Shown: positions 27,673-36,765, numbered from the stretch's first letter. The stretch is 64,000 nucleotides of DNA from CAZYTM01 sp964649725 (GCA_964649725.1 CAZYTM010000003.1:362387-426386), one strand, 5' to 3'. Notes: a model not told the origin generated them from the letters alone. Numbers and translations: made by a program.

Positions 27673-28140
27673 ATGAAAGGAAATGCCAAGATCATCGAGC
27701 ATCTGAACCTGCGTCTGGCCGAAGAGTTGACCGCCATCAACCAGTACATGGTCCATTCCGAGATGTGCGACAACTGGAATTATGAAAAGCTGCACAAGAT
27801 GATCGAGAAACGTGCCATAGACGAGATGAAACACGCCGAGAAACTGATCGCCAGAATTCTCTTCCTGGAGGGGCGGCCGATAGTGAGCGACCTGAACAAG
27901 ATCCATATCGGCGCCGAAGTGCCGAAGATGCATGATAACGACCGGAAAGCCGAAGAAGGAGCTATCAAGGGTTACAACGAAAGCATCCGTCTGGCGGTAG
28001 AAGTTGGCGATAACGGTACCAGGGAACTGCTGGAATCGATCCTCAAGGATGAGGAGGCGCACATCGACCTGATCGAGGCACAACTCGACCAGATCAAACA
28101 GATGGGGGTGCAGAACTACCTGGTGGAACAGATCGACTGA
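27673..28140 (+). CDS. bfr: Bacterioferritin
   Basis: 155 residues from ATG 27673, with AAGGAGG upstream (the frame opens earlier at 27640). The four-helix ferritin fold is evident and the di-iron ligands are present: EELTAINQY, E-M-K-H-A-E and D-E-E-A-H. The Met in IDEMKHAEKLIARILFLEG aligns with the heme-binding Met52 of E. coli bacterioferritin. It stores iron as a heme-containing 24-mer in the cytoplasm. Standalone gene, without the Bfd ferredoxin next to it. Confidence 0.95.
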   Translation: MKGNAKIIEHLNLRLAEELTAINQYMVHSEMCDNWNYEKLHKMIEKRAIDEMKHAEKLIARILFLEGRPIVSDLNKIHIGAEVPKMHDNDRKAEEGAIKGYNESIRLAVEVGDNGTRELLESILKDEEAHIDLIEAQLDQIKQMGVQNYLVEQID

Positions 28141-28170
28141 ACCTCTCCGTGCAGCGATCCAGCCAAAAGA

Positions 28171-28194
28171 AAAAGCCCGCTGCTGCGGGCTTTT
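28171..28194. terminator. Bidirectional terminator between bfr and the cytochrome c7 gene
   Basis: A perfect stem AAAAGCCCGC/GCGGGCTTTT with loop TGCT has A and T tracts on both sides, so it can serve both convergent genes. Confidence 0.85.
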
Positions 28195-28222
28195 CACTTT
28201 CCCAAATTATAGTTACACTCCG

Positions 28223-28507
28223 TTACTTGTGACAGCCTGAACACTGGGTCGTGGTCGGCCCGGCGCTCTGCTTTTCATGACAGCCGGCACAGATATTGTG
28301 CGCCATCTCCTTGTTGAAACCCTCGATCTTCCCCCCCTTGTCACTGACATGGCAGGGAGCACAGGAGTTCTGCAGATTTATATGCTTCTGATGTTCAAAA
28401 TTTACGTCCCCACGCTGAGAAGGAAGCAAAATGGTCTTCTGCTCCTCGGCTATGGCTGCTGCCGTCCAGATGAGCAAAATAGTGGCAATCAGAAATCTCT
28501 TTTTCAT
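28223..28507 (-). CDS. PpcA-family triheme cytochrome c7
   Basis: 94 residues from ATG 28507 (AAAGGAGC upstream; the frame extends to 28567). Signal peptide KKRFLIATILLIWTAAAIA, then about 73 mature residues with three heme motifs CAPCH, CAGCH and CSGCH. The framework GDVNFEHQKH, GKIEGFNKEMAH and the C-terminal CHK follow the Geobacter PpcA pattern closely. PpcA-type cytochromes carry electrons across the periplasm to outer-membrane conduits for Fe(III) reduction. All three distal histidine positions seem occupied. Confidence 0.94.
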   Translation of the reverse strand: MKKRFLIATILLIWTAAAIAEEQKTILLPSQRGDVNFEHQKHINLQNSCAPCHVSDKGGKIEGFNKEMAHNICAGCHEKQSAGPTTTQCSGCHK

Positions 28508-28651
28508 GGTCTGCTCCTTTCCCGGAGATGATGATTTAAAGTATAGAGGGTCAACGGCAGAACGCAAGCGACTGAATTAATGATAGGCGCACGCCGGTTA
28601 CTCTGGTACTGAGCGGCAACATGTGCTATTGTGGCGACGAAGGAGAAAAGG

Positions 28652-29395
28652 ATGCGTATCTTGATCATAACTGCGATTCTGCTGGCAACTGTTGCCAACC
28701 AGGCCAAGGGGGCTTTCAGCATCCCCGAGCGACTGGTATTCGACATCAGCTGGTCCGGCATATCGGCCGGGACTGCTGTCCAGGAGGTTACCCGCACTGC
28801 CGATGGCATCAGTATCGTCTCTACCGCCAGATCAGCAGACTGGCTCTCGGTCTTCTTCACCGTGGACGACCGGATCGAAGCAATAATGGCGAAAGGCGAG
28901 GGGCAGCAGCTGTTTGGCAAACCGCGCATCTATCGGGAAAAGATCAGGGAGGGGAGAACCCGTTTCCACAAGGAGGTCACTTTTGACCAGAGCAGAGGTA
29001 TCGCCACCATCGTCAACCATCTGGAGAAGAAGGAGAGTACCCTGCCGATTACACCGATAACCTTCGACTCCCTCTCCTGCTTCTACTATGCCAGACTGCA
29101 GCGCCTGGATCCGGGGAGTTCTTTCTCGGTAGATGTCTTTGACGGCAAGAAGCTGCACAAAACCGAGGTGAAGGTACTGCGTCGGGAAACCGTTGAGACC
29201 GAGCTGGGGACCTTCAAGACCATTGTTATCATGCCGGTCCTCAGGACCCAGACGATCTTCAGCAAACAGGGTGACCTCTTTATCTGGCTGACCGACGACG
29301 ACCGCCGCATTCCGGTAAAGCTGCAGTCGAAAGTCAAGATCGGCAGTTTCAAGGCGCTGCTGGTGGAAGGGAGCTACTGGCCGAAAAAGAAGTAG
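28652..29395 (+). CDS. Exported DUF3108-domain protein
   Basis: The ATG at 28652 has AAGGAGAAAAGG upstream and begins the signal peptide MRILIITAILLATVANQAKG, giving 247 residues; an earlier in-frame ATG is at 28631. The mature part is a DUF3108 beta-barrel-like domain: ERLVFDISWSGISAGTA near the start, then FHKEVTFDQSRG, PLDP-like turn RLDPGSSFSVDVFDGKKL, and WLTDDDRRIPVKLQSKVKIGSFKALL near the end. The family is periplasmic and of unknown function. Divergent from the cytochrome gene. Confidence 0.85.
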   Translation: MRILIITAILLATVANQAKGAFSIPERLVFDISWSGISAGTAVQEVTRTADGISIVSTARSADWLSVFFTVDDRIEAIMAKGEGQQLFGKPRIYREKIREGRTRFHKEVTFDQSRGIATIVNHLEKKESTLPITPITFDSLSCFYYARLQRLDPGSSFSVDVFDGKKLHKTEVKVLRRETVETELGTFKTIVIMPVLRTQTIFSKQGDLFIWLTDDDRRIPVKLQSKVKIGSFKALLVEGSYWPKKK

Positions 29396-29401
29396 CCCCC
29401 C

Positions 29402-29695
29402 TTATTTATCCCTGGTTCTGATGATGACAGCGCTTACCCGGTTGATGTCGATCACCGCATCGAAAAACTCCTTGCCGGCCAACTCACCCAACTGTAGCAG
29501 CTCTTTACTGACAAAGCGGACCGTACCGGTCACTTCTTCATTGCTGCCAAGACGGACTGTGACCCGTTTCCCCTTGTAGCTTTCCAGTAACTTCTGTACT
29601 GTGTCGCCGGACGACAGGGTGATCTCCTTGGCTATCCCCTCACGGCAGGACAAAAGAAGAATACCCAGCACTGCCACTATTAAAGCATGCCGCAT
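29402..29695 (-). CDS. Small exported protein with an Sm-like pattern
   Basis: 97 residues, GGAGGTAGTT before the ATG. N-terminal hydrophobic signal (ALIVAVLGILLLSC) could be a lipoprotein signal (L-L-S-C) or be cut near EGIA. The rest, YKGKRVTVRLGSNEEVTGTVRFVSKELLQLGEL...VIDINRVSAVIIRT, follows the strand order of an Sm-like barrel. An exported Sm-like protein is unusual, and the fold call is by pattern only. It is 18 bases downstream of the RRM gene on the same strand. Confidence 0.65.
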   Translation of the reverse strand: MRHALIVAVLGILLLSCREGIAKEITLSSGDTVQKLLESYKGKRVTVRLGSNEEVTGTVRFVSKELLQLGELAGKEFFDAVIDINRVSAVIIRTRDK

Positions 29696-29713
29696 AACTA
29701 CCTCCGATATAGA

Positions 29714-30037
29714 TTATTTTCGTCCCCGCCGGGGACGGCCATCTCGCACGTCTTTTTTCTGACCGGCAGCAAAGCTCCGTTCCTTTGGCTGCGGCGGACG
29801 GGCCTCAACCACAGTTATCTGCCGATCGATCAGCAGGGCATCATCCAGTGTCGCAACCGCCTCCTTAGCATCGGCTGCTGAAGCCATCTCGACAAATCCG
29901 ATCCCCCTCGGCTTCCCTGACAGCGGATCGACCAGCAGCTTGACCGACTTGACCTTGCCGGATACAGCAAAGAGTTTGTACAGATCCTCCTCGCTGGCCT
30001 GAAATGAAATATTAGTCACATAGAGCTGCTTCCCCAT
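29714..30037 (-). CDS. RRM-domain RNA-binding protein
   Basis: 107 residues with one RNA recognition motif: RNP2 LYVTNI (5-10) and RNP1 RGIGFVEM (44-51), followed by a basic Arg/Lys-rich tail (GRPRRGRK). Bacterial single-RRM proteins of this type are small cytoplasmic RNA binders of poorly known function, often cold- or clock-linked in cyanobacteria. AGAGGATTAAT precedes the ATG. Confidence 0.92.
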   Translation of the reverse strand: MGKQLYVTNISFQASEEDLYKLFAVSGKVKSVKLLVDPLSGKPRGIGFVEMASAADAKEAVATLDDALLIDRQITVVEARPPQPKERSFAAGQKKDVRDGRPRRGRK

Positions 30038-30190
30038 ATTAATCCTCTCTCTCTCCGAAACGGAAAACTACCACTAGGTTACACCACCCAGAAGAAAAAT
30101 CCAGCATTTAGTTACTCCAGTAGCATTCTGCAGAATACCGGCTCAAGAAATCCTGCCAATTGACGAAACCATATAATGAGGAGCTGCACT

Positions 30191-31153
30191 ATGGCAGAAC
30201 TGGCACTGAACAGAGCAGCAACATTCCCGATTCTGGTAGTAGAAGACAACCTGTTACTGCGCAACATGCTTGAAGGCGGACTGAAGGCGGCGGGTTACGA
30301 GGTGGTGACAGCAGCTAACGGTCGAGAGGGGCTGGAACTGTTCCGTTCAGGTTACTACCCTATTGTCATGACCGACTGGGTAATGCCCGAGATGGATGGC
30401 TTGGAGCTATGCCGTGCCATCCGCAGCGACAGCGCCGGCCACTATACCTATATCATCCTGCTCACCTCGCTCGACTCCAAAAACGACATCATCGCCGGGC
30501 TGGAGGCGGGTGCAGACGAATATCTGATCAAACCTGCCCACCAGGTCGAACTGCTGACCAGACTCAAGACCGCCCGAAGGATTATCGATCTGGAGAGCTC
30601 ATTACAGCAGAAGGTGGAAGAGATCCGCACCCTCTCCCTGGTCGACCCGCTGACCGGCATCTATAACCGTCGCTACATGGAGGAGCGACTCCCCCACGAA
30701 TTGAAACGGGCCTTCCGTTATCAGCGCTCCATGGCACTTATCCTGGCCGGTATTGACAAGTTTGCCGAGGTGACCGCGACCAGCGGTTATTATGCCGGTG
30801 ACATGGTAGTGAAAGGGTTTGCCGACTCACTGGCCGCTTCTGTGCGAAAGGATATCGACTGGCTGGCCCGTTATGGCGAGGCTCAATTTGCGGTGGTATT
30901 ACCGGAGACAGATGCAGCCGGGGGGGTGATCCTGGCCAAAAGGTTAAGAATCAGAGTGGCTCAGGCAGCTATCCGGCATAACGGCAGAGAGATAAGAATC
31001 TCCGCCAGCTTCGGTGTGGCAGGATTCTCTGCCAGCCAGAACCTGGAAGGGCTTACCGCAGAGCAGCTGTTGGAGAAAGCCTCATGGTGTCTGCACCAGG
31101 CCATGCACAACAGCTCCGAACCGATCAAGGCCGTGCAGTTCAATAACTCCTGA
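30191..31153 (+). CDS. Receiver-GGDEF response regulator with degenerate active site
   Basis: 320 residues from ATG 30191 (GAGGAG upstream). Receiver domain (about 12-130) with acidic pair ED, phospho-acceptor Asp in VMTDWVMPEMDG and Lys in YLIKP. A short coiled linker leads to a GGDEF domain (about 155-310; DPLTGIYNRRYMEERL), but the signature loop reads RYGEAQF instead of RYGGDEF, the metal/substrate segment DxDxFK..ND is GIDKFAEV, and the inhibitory RxxD site is KDID. It is therefore probably not an active diguanylate cyclase and may act as a c-di-GMP- or GTP-sensing or protein-interaction output. Confidence 0.88.
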   Translation: MAELALNRAATFPILVVEDNLLLRNMLEGGLKAAGYEVVTAANGREGLELFRSGYYPIVMTDWVMPEMDGLELCRAIRSDSAGHYTYIILLTSLDSKNDIIAGLEAGADEYLIKPAHQVELLTRLKTARRIIDLESSLQQKVEEIRTLSLVDPLTGIYNRRYMEERLPHELKRAFRYQRSMALILAGIDKFAEVTATSGYYAGDMVVKGFADSLAASVRKDIDWLARYGEAQFAVVLPETDAAGGVILAKRLRIRVAQAAIRHNGREIRISASFGVAGFSASQNLEGLTAEQLLEKASWCLHQAMHNSSEPIKAVQFNNS

Positions 31154-31176
31154 TAGAGCCGGATGAAGATTTATCG

Positions 31177-33378
31177 TTATCCGGCCAGTTCGGCAAGCAA
31201 CGACTGAGTCTCGGCAGTGAGAAACTTCCAGAGGCCGAGCTCTTCCAGAGTCTCTACCGTAGGCACACCTTCAGCACTCCAGCCCCTCTCACCGTAATAG
31301 ACCTGTACCAGCTTGCGCAACTCCTCCTTGCGATGCTGCATCAAGATATGCCTTTTCTCGCTGGTAGGCATCTTCTGCAGAGCAGCCAGCTGTTGGCCAA
31401 GGATTGCGCTAACCTCACGGTCATTGTACTCCTGTTCCGCCTCGTAAAGCAGGTCGTCGGTCGGACCGATGGCCCGGTCCGGCACCCAGTCGTGGGTTAC
31501 AGTATCCCGACCGTATCGGGTCACATTCATCACCCGCTGCAGATTAATATCCCGGTCGGTCTGGGCAAAAATCTCCTCCCAGGTCATGCTGGTACCAAGC
31601 ACTCCATTGTAGAAATCGGCGTATATCTCCTGGGAAGCCGGGTTGATATGGACATCTGTACCGGTTCTTTGCGCTGATTCGGGATTGTAGACATCGACCC
31701 AAGGGAGCTTGCAGAGGCCCAGATTGTCGTTGCCAAGCCTTACCCTCGGATAGGTCATGAGCGCCTTGGCCTTCTCCTGAAATGTCGGGAAAGCGCCGAG
31801 CAGGTCGGCTTTGATCAGCCAGGCAGCCGCATGATGGGCACCGATATCGCTTGCCGCAGCATAGGAGGCCTGCATGGAGAGTGATCGGTGGGTCCGGTAG
31901 AGGGAAAAGGGGAGCCCTTTGGTCTGCATGGCAAAGATCTCCAACTCCGGCCGCGGGTCATGGCCAGTCCTCGTTTCATAACAGTCAGCCACCCATTCCA
32001 CCATTTCTATCATCCCCTGACCTGCGGCTCGCCCCATGCTTGTCTCACCATGAGCCAGCCGGTGCAGGAAGGTGAGTGCCCCTTGTTGGTCACCCCATGT
32101 CAGTTCCAGCCCTTCAGCATCCTCCATGGTCAAGAATCCACGCTGGAAACACTCCATCAGGAAAGCCATGATGACACAGGTGCTGATGGTATCGATGCCA
32201 TAGTTGTCGCAGTGCCAGTTCGCCTCAAGAATGAATTCAGCGCTCCAGATACCCAGATTTGAACCGAAGCCTGCCGCAGTCTCGTATTCCGGACCGTCCA
32301 CCCAGACCTTCTCCCCCTTGTGAGTGCCGGAGGTTAAGGTCACCCAGCCTCCCTTGGTGCATTGCAGGTTACAGCCGGGGAAACAGCCATCCATCCCCCG
32401 GTGTTCGAATAGATGCTCTGCATAGTATTTGCCGCAGATCTGCACAGCCCGGTCATCGGAACCGGCCTGGTAATTATTGACCGGCAACGACTGGTAGTCA
32501 TGCTTGGCCATGAAGGTGATAAGGCCGGCACTCCCCTTGCGGTACATCTTCAGCGATTGGGGATCGACCTCCTTGACCACGGTATGCAGCCGTGCCCCGG
32601 CCTCCTTGGCCTTGGCCCAGTCCACTGCTCCGTAAGGGTTATCTCCGTGGGGATAGCCCGCCAGGACAACTATGGCACGGATATTCTTCTGCCGCATCAC
32701 ACTGCCGATGCCGGTGCGACCAGCCTGTTTGGTGCGAAATATACCCCGCTTGCCATTAACCGGTTTGGTGACATCAAAGTAGTGACTGTTGATACAGCCA
32801 TAGGTGGTATTGGTCGCTCCGATACCGGTGGAGAGAAAGGCCATCTGCTTCTTTTCATAGCCGGCAGCGACCAGGCCCGCTGCTACGTCCCGCTCCAGGT
32901 CGAACGCCTCGTCGTCAGCCGGTGCTGGCTGAATAGTGATCTCCTGTCTGAAAGCATCGATGACGATCATGCTCTCACTGGCTGCTATGCCAGTAACCTT
33001 CAGGGCATCAAATCCGGCATATTTGAGAAAGGCCCCGAAATAACCACCGAAGTTGGAGACGCCTGGAATCCCGGTCAGGGGTGAGAGCGATACCGCCATT
33101 GCCTTGGCTGTCCCAGGGAACTGGGGGATGCCTCCAAGTGGACCATTGGCAATTATCAACGGGTTTTCAGGGTGGTAGGGCGCTGTATCCGGGGTGATGG
33201 CCTGGTGCAGCAGAAACAGCCCCAGGCTGCGACCGCCGATAAAGTAGTCTCGCACCTGGGGGTCAAGTTCCTGGGTGGTAATGGTACCGCTCCCCAATTC
33301 AATATTGAGAATTTTGTTAGCATAGCCACGGCTAAGTTCAGTCTTGGTATAGTTCACACATATTTCCTTTCTACTCAT
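31177..33378 (-). CDS. Tungsten aldehyde:ferredoxin oxidoreductase family protein
   Basis: 733 residues from ATG 33378 (AAAGGAGC upstream; the open frame reaches 33435). The AOR N-terminal domain starts NKILNIELGSGTI...YFIGGRSLGLFLL, with family signatures NPLIIANGPL, PLTGIPGVSNFGG, GIGSVMRQKN and the cofactor motif GPEYET. Fe-S ligands are CFPGCNLQC (CX3CX3C rather than the usual CX2CX3C) plus a late Cys in DNLGLCKLPW. AORs oxidise aldehydes to acids, or run in reverse, using bis-pterin tungsten and ferredoxin in the cytoplasm. No AOR partner subunit is adjacent, and the substrate is unknown. Confidence 0.92.
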   Translation of the reverse strand: MSRKEICVNYTKTELSRGYANKILNIELGSGTITTQELDPQVRDYFIGGRSLGLFLLHQAITPDTAPYHPENPLIIANGPLGGIPQFPGTAKAMAVSLSPLTGIPGVSNFGGYFGAFLKYAGFDALKVTGIAASESMIVIDAFRQEITIQPAPADDEAFDLERDVAAGLVAAGYEKKQMAFLSTGIGATNTTYGCINSHYFDVTKPVNGKRGIFRTKQAGRTGIGSVMRQKNIRAIVVLAGYPHGDNPYGAVDWAKAKEAGARLHTVVKEVDPQSLKMYRKGSAGLITFMAKHDYQSLPVNNYQAGSDDRAVQICGKYYAEHLFEHRGMDGCFPGCNLQCTKGGWVTLTSGTHKGEKVWVDGPEYETAAGFGSNLGIWSAEFILEANWHCDNYGIDTISTCVIMAFLMECFQRGFLTMEDAEGLELTWGDQQGALTFLHRLAHGETSMGRAAGQGMIEMVEWVADCYETRTGHDPRPELEIFAMQTKGLPFSLYRTHRSLSMQASYAAASDIGAHHAAAWLIKADLLGAFPTFQEKAKALMTYPRVRLGNDNLGLCKLPWVDVYNPESAQRTGTDVHINPASQEIYADFYNGVLGTSMTWEEIFAQTDRDINLQRVMNVTRYGRDTVTHDWVPDRAIGPTDDLLYEAEQEYNDREVSAILGQQLAALQKMPTSEKRHILMQHRKEELRKLVQVYYGERGWSAEGVPTVETLEELGLWKFLTAETQSLLAELAG

Positions 33379-33534
33379 CTTGCATGCTCCTTTTGGCAAC
33401 CGGCGCAGAATATCACAGCATGGCAAGCGGGGCAAGTCCCTATTTTACTACTGCTTTTGCCTTTACATACCGCCCCGATTAGACTTAAACTTGCTATTCA
33501 TAGTCTGACACAGAGAATGATGGAGGATACTTTT

Positions 33535-33939
33535 ATGCTACCGACCAGCTTTTCCCTGACGATGGCGGTCCGTGATTATGAATGTGACCTGCAGGGGGTG
33601 GTGAATAACGCTGTTTATCAGAACTACCTGGAACATGCCAGGCATGAGTATTTAAAGAGTATCGGCATCGACTTTGCCACCCTGGTGACAGAGGGGGTAA
33701 ATCTGGTTGTGACCAGAGTCGAGATCGACTACAAACTATCGCTCAAAAGCGGTGACAGTTTTGTAGTTGAAGTCCAGCTGGAGCGTCTATCTGCAATAAG
33801 AATTGGTTTTTATCAGGATATTTATCGCCTGCCAGAGCGGCAACTGGTTGTCAGGGGGCTTGTTACCGGTACGGCACTTAATGCCAAGGGGAGGCCTCAT
33901 CTACCGCCTGAGCTGATAAATATTCTCGACCATTCCTGA
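33535..33939 (+). CDS. Acyl-CoA thioesterase, YbgC/4HBT hotdog family
   Basis: The ATG at 33535 follows GGAGG at eight bases and gives 134 residues, the usual size of the family; the longer upstream frame is unsupported. The hotdog signature is MAVRDYECDLQGVVNNAVYQNYLEHARHEYL, with Asp in CDLQG at the catalytic position. It would hydrolyse a small acyl-CoA in the cytoplasm. Divergent from the aldehyde oxidoreductase with a 156-bp gap. Confidence 0.88.
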   Translation: MLPTSFSLTMAVRDYECDLQGVVNNAVYQNYLEHARHEYLKSIGIDFATLVTEGVNLVVTRVEIDYKLSLKSGDSFVVEVQLERLSAIRIGFYQDIYRLPERQLVVRGLVTGTALNAKGRPHLPPELINILDHS

Positions 33940-34048
33940 GAAAAATTGAGATTTGTCTGCTCATCTTTAACTGCCCCTTGCAGCCGGTGAAATATCAGCT
34001 AAAGTTATCTGTACTCTCCCTACTCTCATAAATATCAAGGAGCACTCC

Positions 34049-35707
34049 ATGAACATAATCAGGGTATTTATCCTCTTTTGCACTATCTCGTTGCCAACTC
34101 TGGTGGGTGCTGCCGAAGCACAAAGACTGACGGCGATCTCAAGCCTCAACAGTGTCACTCTCTATCCAGACCAGGCAATGACTACCAGGAGTGCGACAAT
34201 GACTCTGCAGCCTGGCAGTTATATCATCATCTTCGACAACCTGCCGGCCCTGGTCCAGGATGATTCGGTTCGGATTGAGGGGAGAGGCACCTCAGTGTCG
34301 ACCATCGTCGGGATTGAGGTTAAGCACCGCTATACCGAACAGATATCTGAAAAAAGGGTCAAGGAGTTGGAGGAGGAGATTCGGACTATAGAGAGGCAGA
34401 TAGGAAGCCTGGAATCAAGAAGCACGGCACTGCTCAGTCAGAAGAAATTCATCGATTCGCTTCGGGTTGCCTGGGGTGACCGGATATCCAAAGAGCTGGC
34501 CATTGGCAAGCCGACCAGTGCAGAGCTTAACGAAGCTCTCCTCTTTGTTGGCAGCAGCATAATCAAGGCGGAAGAACAGGGGCGAGACATAGAGACAGAA
34601 AAGAGACAGCTGGCGGCAAAGAGCGACCTCCTGCGTCGGCAGAAGGAGCAGGTCACCGGTTCGCAGCGCAAGGAGATAAAGAGTGTCGAGGTGAGTGTTG
34701 AAGTGGCAAAGGCCGGCACCTTGGCCCTGGAGCTTAATTCAGTCACCCCCCAGGCCTCCTGGGAGCCAGCCTATGATGTACGTCTGGCGGCTGACGGCAA
34801 TTCGGCCGAGCTTACTTTCCGTGCCATAGTAACACAGCAGACAGGTGAGGATTGGACAAATATCAACCTGGCACTCTCCACTGCCAGACCTTCGATTAAC
34901 GGCACTCCACCAGAGTTCTACCCATGGCGTCTAAGTTTCTATCGACCGGCTCCTCCACCTATGCCTGCAGCAGCACCAATGCCAGCCCGGGCAAAAAAAG
35001 CCAAGCTGCAAAAAGAGCAGTCTAGTGATGAATATCTTGCCGAGATGTCAAAAAGCTCTGCACCGGCAGCTTTCCTGACCGCACAGGTAGCAGACGAACA
35101 GAGCTCCGTACTATTCCGCATCCCCCGTCAGGTAGATATCCCGACCGATGGTAGCAGGCATGGTAACATCGTTGCCATTGAGAAGATGCCGGTAAAGCTG
35201 GAGTTTCTTGCCCTGCCAAAGCTCTCTCCATTCGTCTTTCTAAAATCAGAACTGGTCAACCAGACCACTTACCCGCTCCTGGCTGGCAAGGTAAATATCT
35301 TCAGCGGCGCAAATTTCACCGGCTCATCGACTCTGAAAAAAGTCGCAGCCGGCGAAAAATTTGATCTCTTTTTCGGTACCGATGACCAGATTACTGTAAA
35401 ACGAGAAGAGTTGAAGCGGCACACCGAGGCTGGCCTGTTCAGCAAGAACAAGATGGGCTACCGTTATCGAATCGAAATACAAAATCTCCGCAAGAACATG
35501 CAGACAGTCACCATTCGCGATCAGCTCCCTGTTTCCGGCGAAGAGGAAATCAAAGTGAGTATAGATGAATCTAGTATCAAGCCGGACGAGGTAAAAGAAG
35601 ATGGACGAATCACCTGGAAAATCCCGTTGCAACCAGGGGAGAAGAAAGAACTGTTATTCGGAATGCAAGTAGAGTATCCGAAGGATCGCGAGGTGAACGG
35701 GTTATAG
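34049..35707 (+). CDS. Exported DUF4139/mucoidy-inhibitor MuiA-like protein
   Basis: 552 residues, CAAGGAG before the ATG. Signal peptide NIIRVFILFCTISLPTLVGA. DUF4140 N-terminal domain (about 30-130: SVTLYPDQAMTTRSATMTLQPGSY), a coiled coil (about 100-210, RVKELEEEIRTIERQIGSLE), then the DUF4139 domain (SWEPAYDVRLAADG...TQQTGEDWTNINLALSTARP) to the C-terminus ending in EYP. MuiA-like proteins are periplasmic or surface proteins of unclear role. A Pro/Ala/Lys-rich insert with RP...PPMPAAAPMPARAKK lies near residue 295-325. Confidence 0.88.
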   Translation: MNIIRVFILFCTISLPTLVGAAEAQRLTAISSLNSVTLYPDQAMTTRSATMTLQPGSYIIIFDNLPALVQDDSVRIEGRGTSVSTIVGIEVKHRYTEQISEKRVKELEEEIRTIERQIGSLESRSTALLSQKKFIDSLRVAWGDRISKELAIGKPTSAELNEALLFVGSSIIKAEEQGRDIETEKRQLAAKSDLLRRQKEQVTGSQRKEIKSVEVSVEVAKAGTLALELNSVTPQASWEPAYDVRLAADGNSAELTFRAIVTQQTGEDWTNINLALSTARPSINGTPPEFYPWRLSFYRPAPPPMPAAAPMPARAKKAKLQKEQSSDEYLAEMSKSSAPAAFLTAQVADEQSSVLFRIPRQVDIPTDGSRHGNIVAIEKMPVKLEFLALPKLSPFVFLKSELVNQTTYPLLAGKVNIFSGANFTGSSTLKKVAAGEKFDLFFGTDDQITVKREELKRHTEAGLFSKNKMGYRYRIEIQNLRKNMQTVTIRDQLPVSGEEEIKVSIDESSIKPDEVKEDGRITWKIPLQPGEKKELLFGMQVEYPKDREVNGL

Positions 35708-36173
35708 TATATTGGGGCATTATGTATATGAGAAATTTCAAACCTTTTTTTGTGTTGAGGGGATTGTCCATTTATCACAGACAACCGTAGTTTCAGCTCT
35801 CATTGAGATTATGAACTCCAGCTGGGATACGAATGTGACTAATTAAACGGTCACAACATCTCTTGCCATACAATAATTATTACCAAACAGTAATAATTGT
35901 CCTGCTGCTTTTCCTTATGCCAATATAACCAGACCACACAACAGCAGGGCCTATCCAGCCATAATTCACTCTTCATCCAGGCAAATTGCAGTTTTCGCCA
36001 AGCACCCAAGCTAAATGGCTTAACTAATTGATATCATTCATTGCATAAATTTAATATTATTTTATTAAATACAACTAACAGTTTTGGCACCGAGGTTGCT
36101 TTGTTCTTAGTAAAATCTAATTTAATTGAATATAAAGTTATAAAGCTGACAAACAGAAGAAGGGAGAAAAATA
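35708..36173. other. AT-rich intergenic region with one AT hairpin
   Basis: No supported gene. A 65-codon frame starting at 36041 lacks a ribosome-binding site and reads into the next gene in another frame. An inverted repeat with arms ATAATTATTA/TAATAATTGT (35873-35882 and 35891-35900, eight-base loop) could be an operator or RNA hairpin. Confidence 0.4.
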
Positions 36174-36746
36174 ATGCGAGAAGAAATCATTGGCCTTGTA
36201 AATACAGGAAAGAGGATAAGCCCTCACAAGACATATGACTCAAATTCGGAACTTGACTCGTACAGGCTAAATATTCTCGCCAACATCGACGCATTGCATG
36301 CCAGATCTCGCCAAGGGCTTTGGGGCATTGCTGCTTTCATACTTATCAGCATCGGCGCTCTCCTCTGCCGTGACCTCAGCATCCTCGAAGCATGCCCGGA
36401 ACCGCTCCGGGAGATACTAGGCTGTACGCCACCAGCCTTCATGATCCATATCATCCTCGCCATTTCCACTATCTCTGCCTTGATCCTTATTGCCGGGAGA
36501 ATGGAAAGCGGTGTAGAGCCGGGGAGTATCTGGTCGCAGCTGCTTTACCGGTCGATATTCTATCTGGTCTATTTTCTTTCCGATGTACTGGCTGCAGGCT
36601 TTGCTCCTATCTTCCTCTGCGGTCTCTCTGTCCTGTTGTTTGAATACTTCCATATCTGGCGTACATCAGCCAGTTCAATCCGCGAAGAACGCGAACAGCT
36701 CCGTAAACTTTCTTTATGGCCTCTCGTCGCTTCTACGAAGAAATAA
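36174..36746 (+). CDS. Predicted four-helix membrane protein, function unknown
   Basis: 190 residues, AAGGGAGAAAAATA before the ATG. A hydrophilic N-terminal part (1-45) precedes membrane segments LWGIAAFILISIGALLC, FMIHIILAISTISALILIAG, and a pair within SIFYLVYFLSDVLAAGFAPIFLCGLSVLLFEYF; the C-terminal 30 residues are charged. I do not recognise the family. Surrounded by AT-rich intergenic DNA and small unknown genes. Confidence 0.72.
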   Translation: MREEIIGLVNTGKRISPHKTYDSNSELDSYRLNILANIDALHARSRQGLWGIAAFILISIGALLCRDLSILEACPEPLREILGCTPPAFMIHIILAISTISALILIAGRMESGVEPGSIWSQLLYRSIFYLVYFLSDVLAAGFAPIFLCGLSVLLFEYFHIWRTSASSIREEREQLRKLSLWPLVASTKK

Positions 36747-36765
36747 CAGTTCAACATATTCCATA

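Noticed and set aside
36041..36238. A 65-codon frame upstream of the membrane protein
   Set aside because: It lacks a ribosome-binding site and overlaps the better supported gene in another frame.
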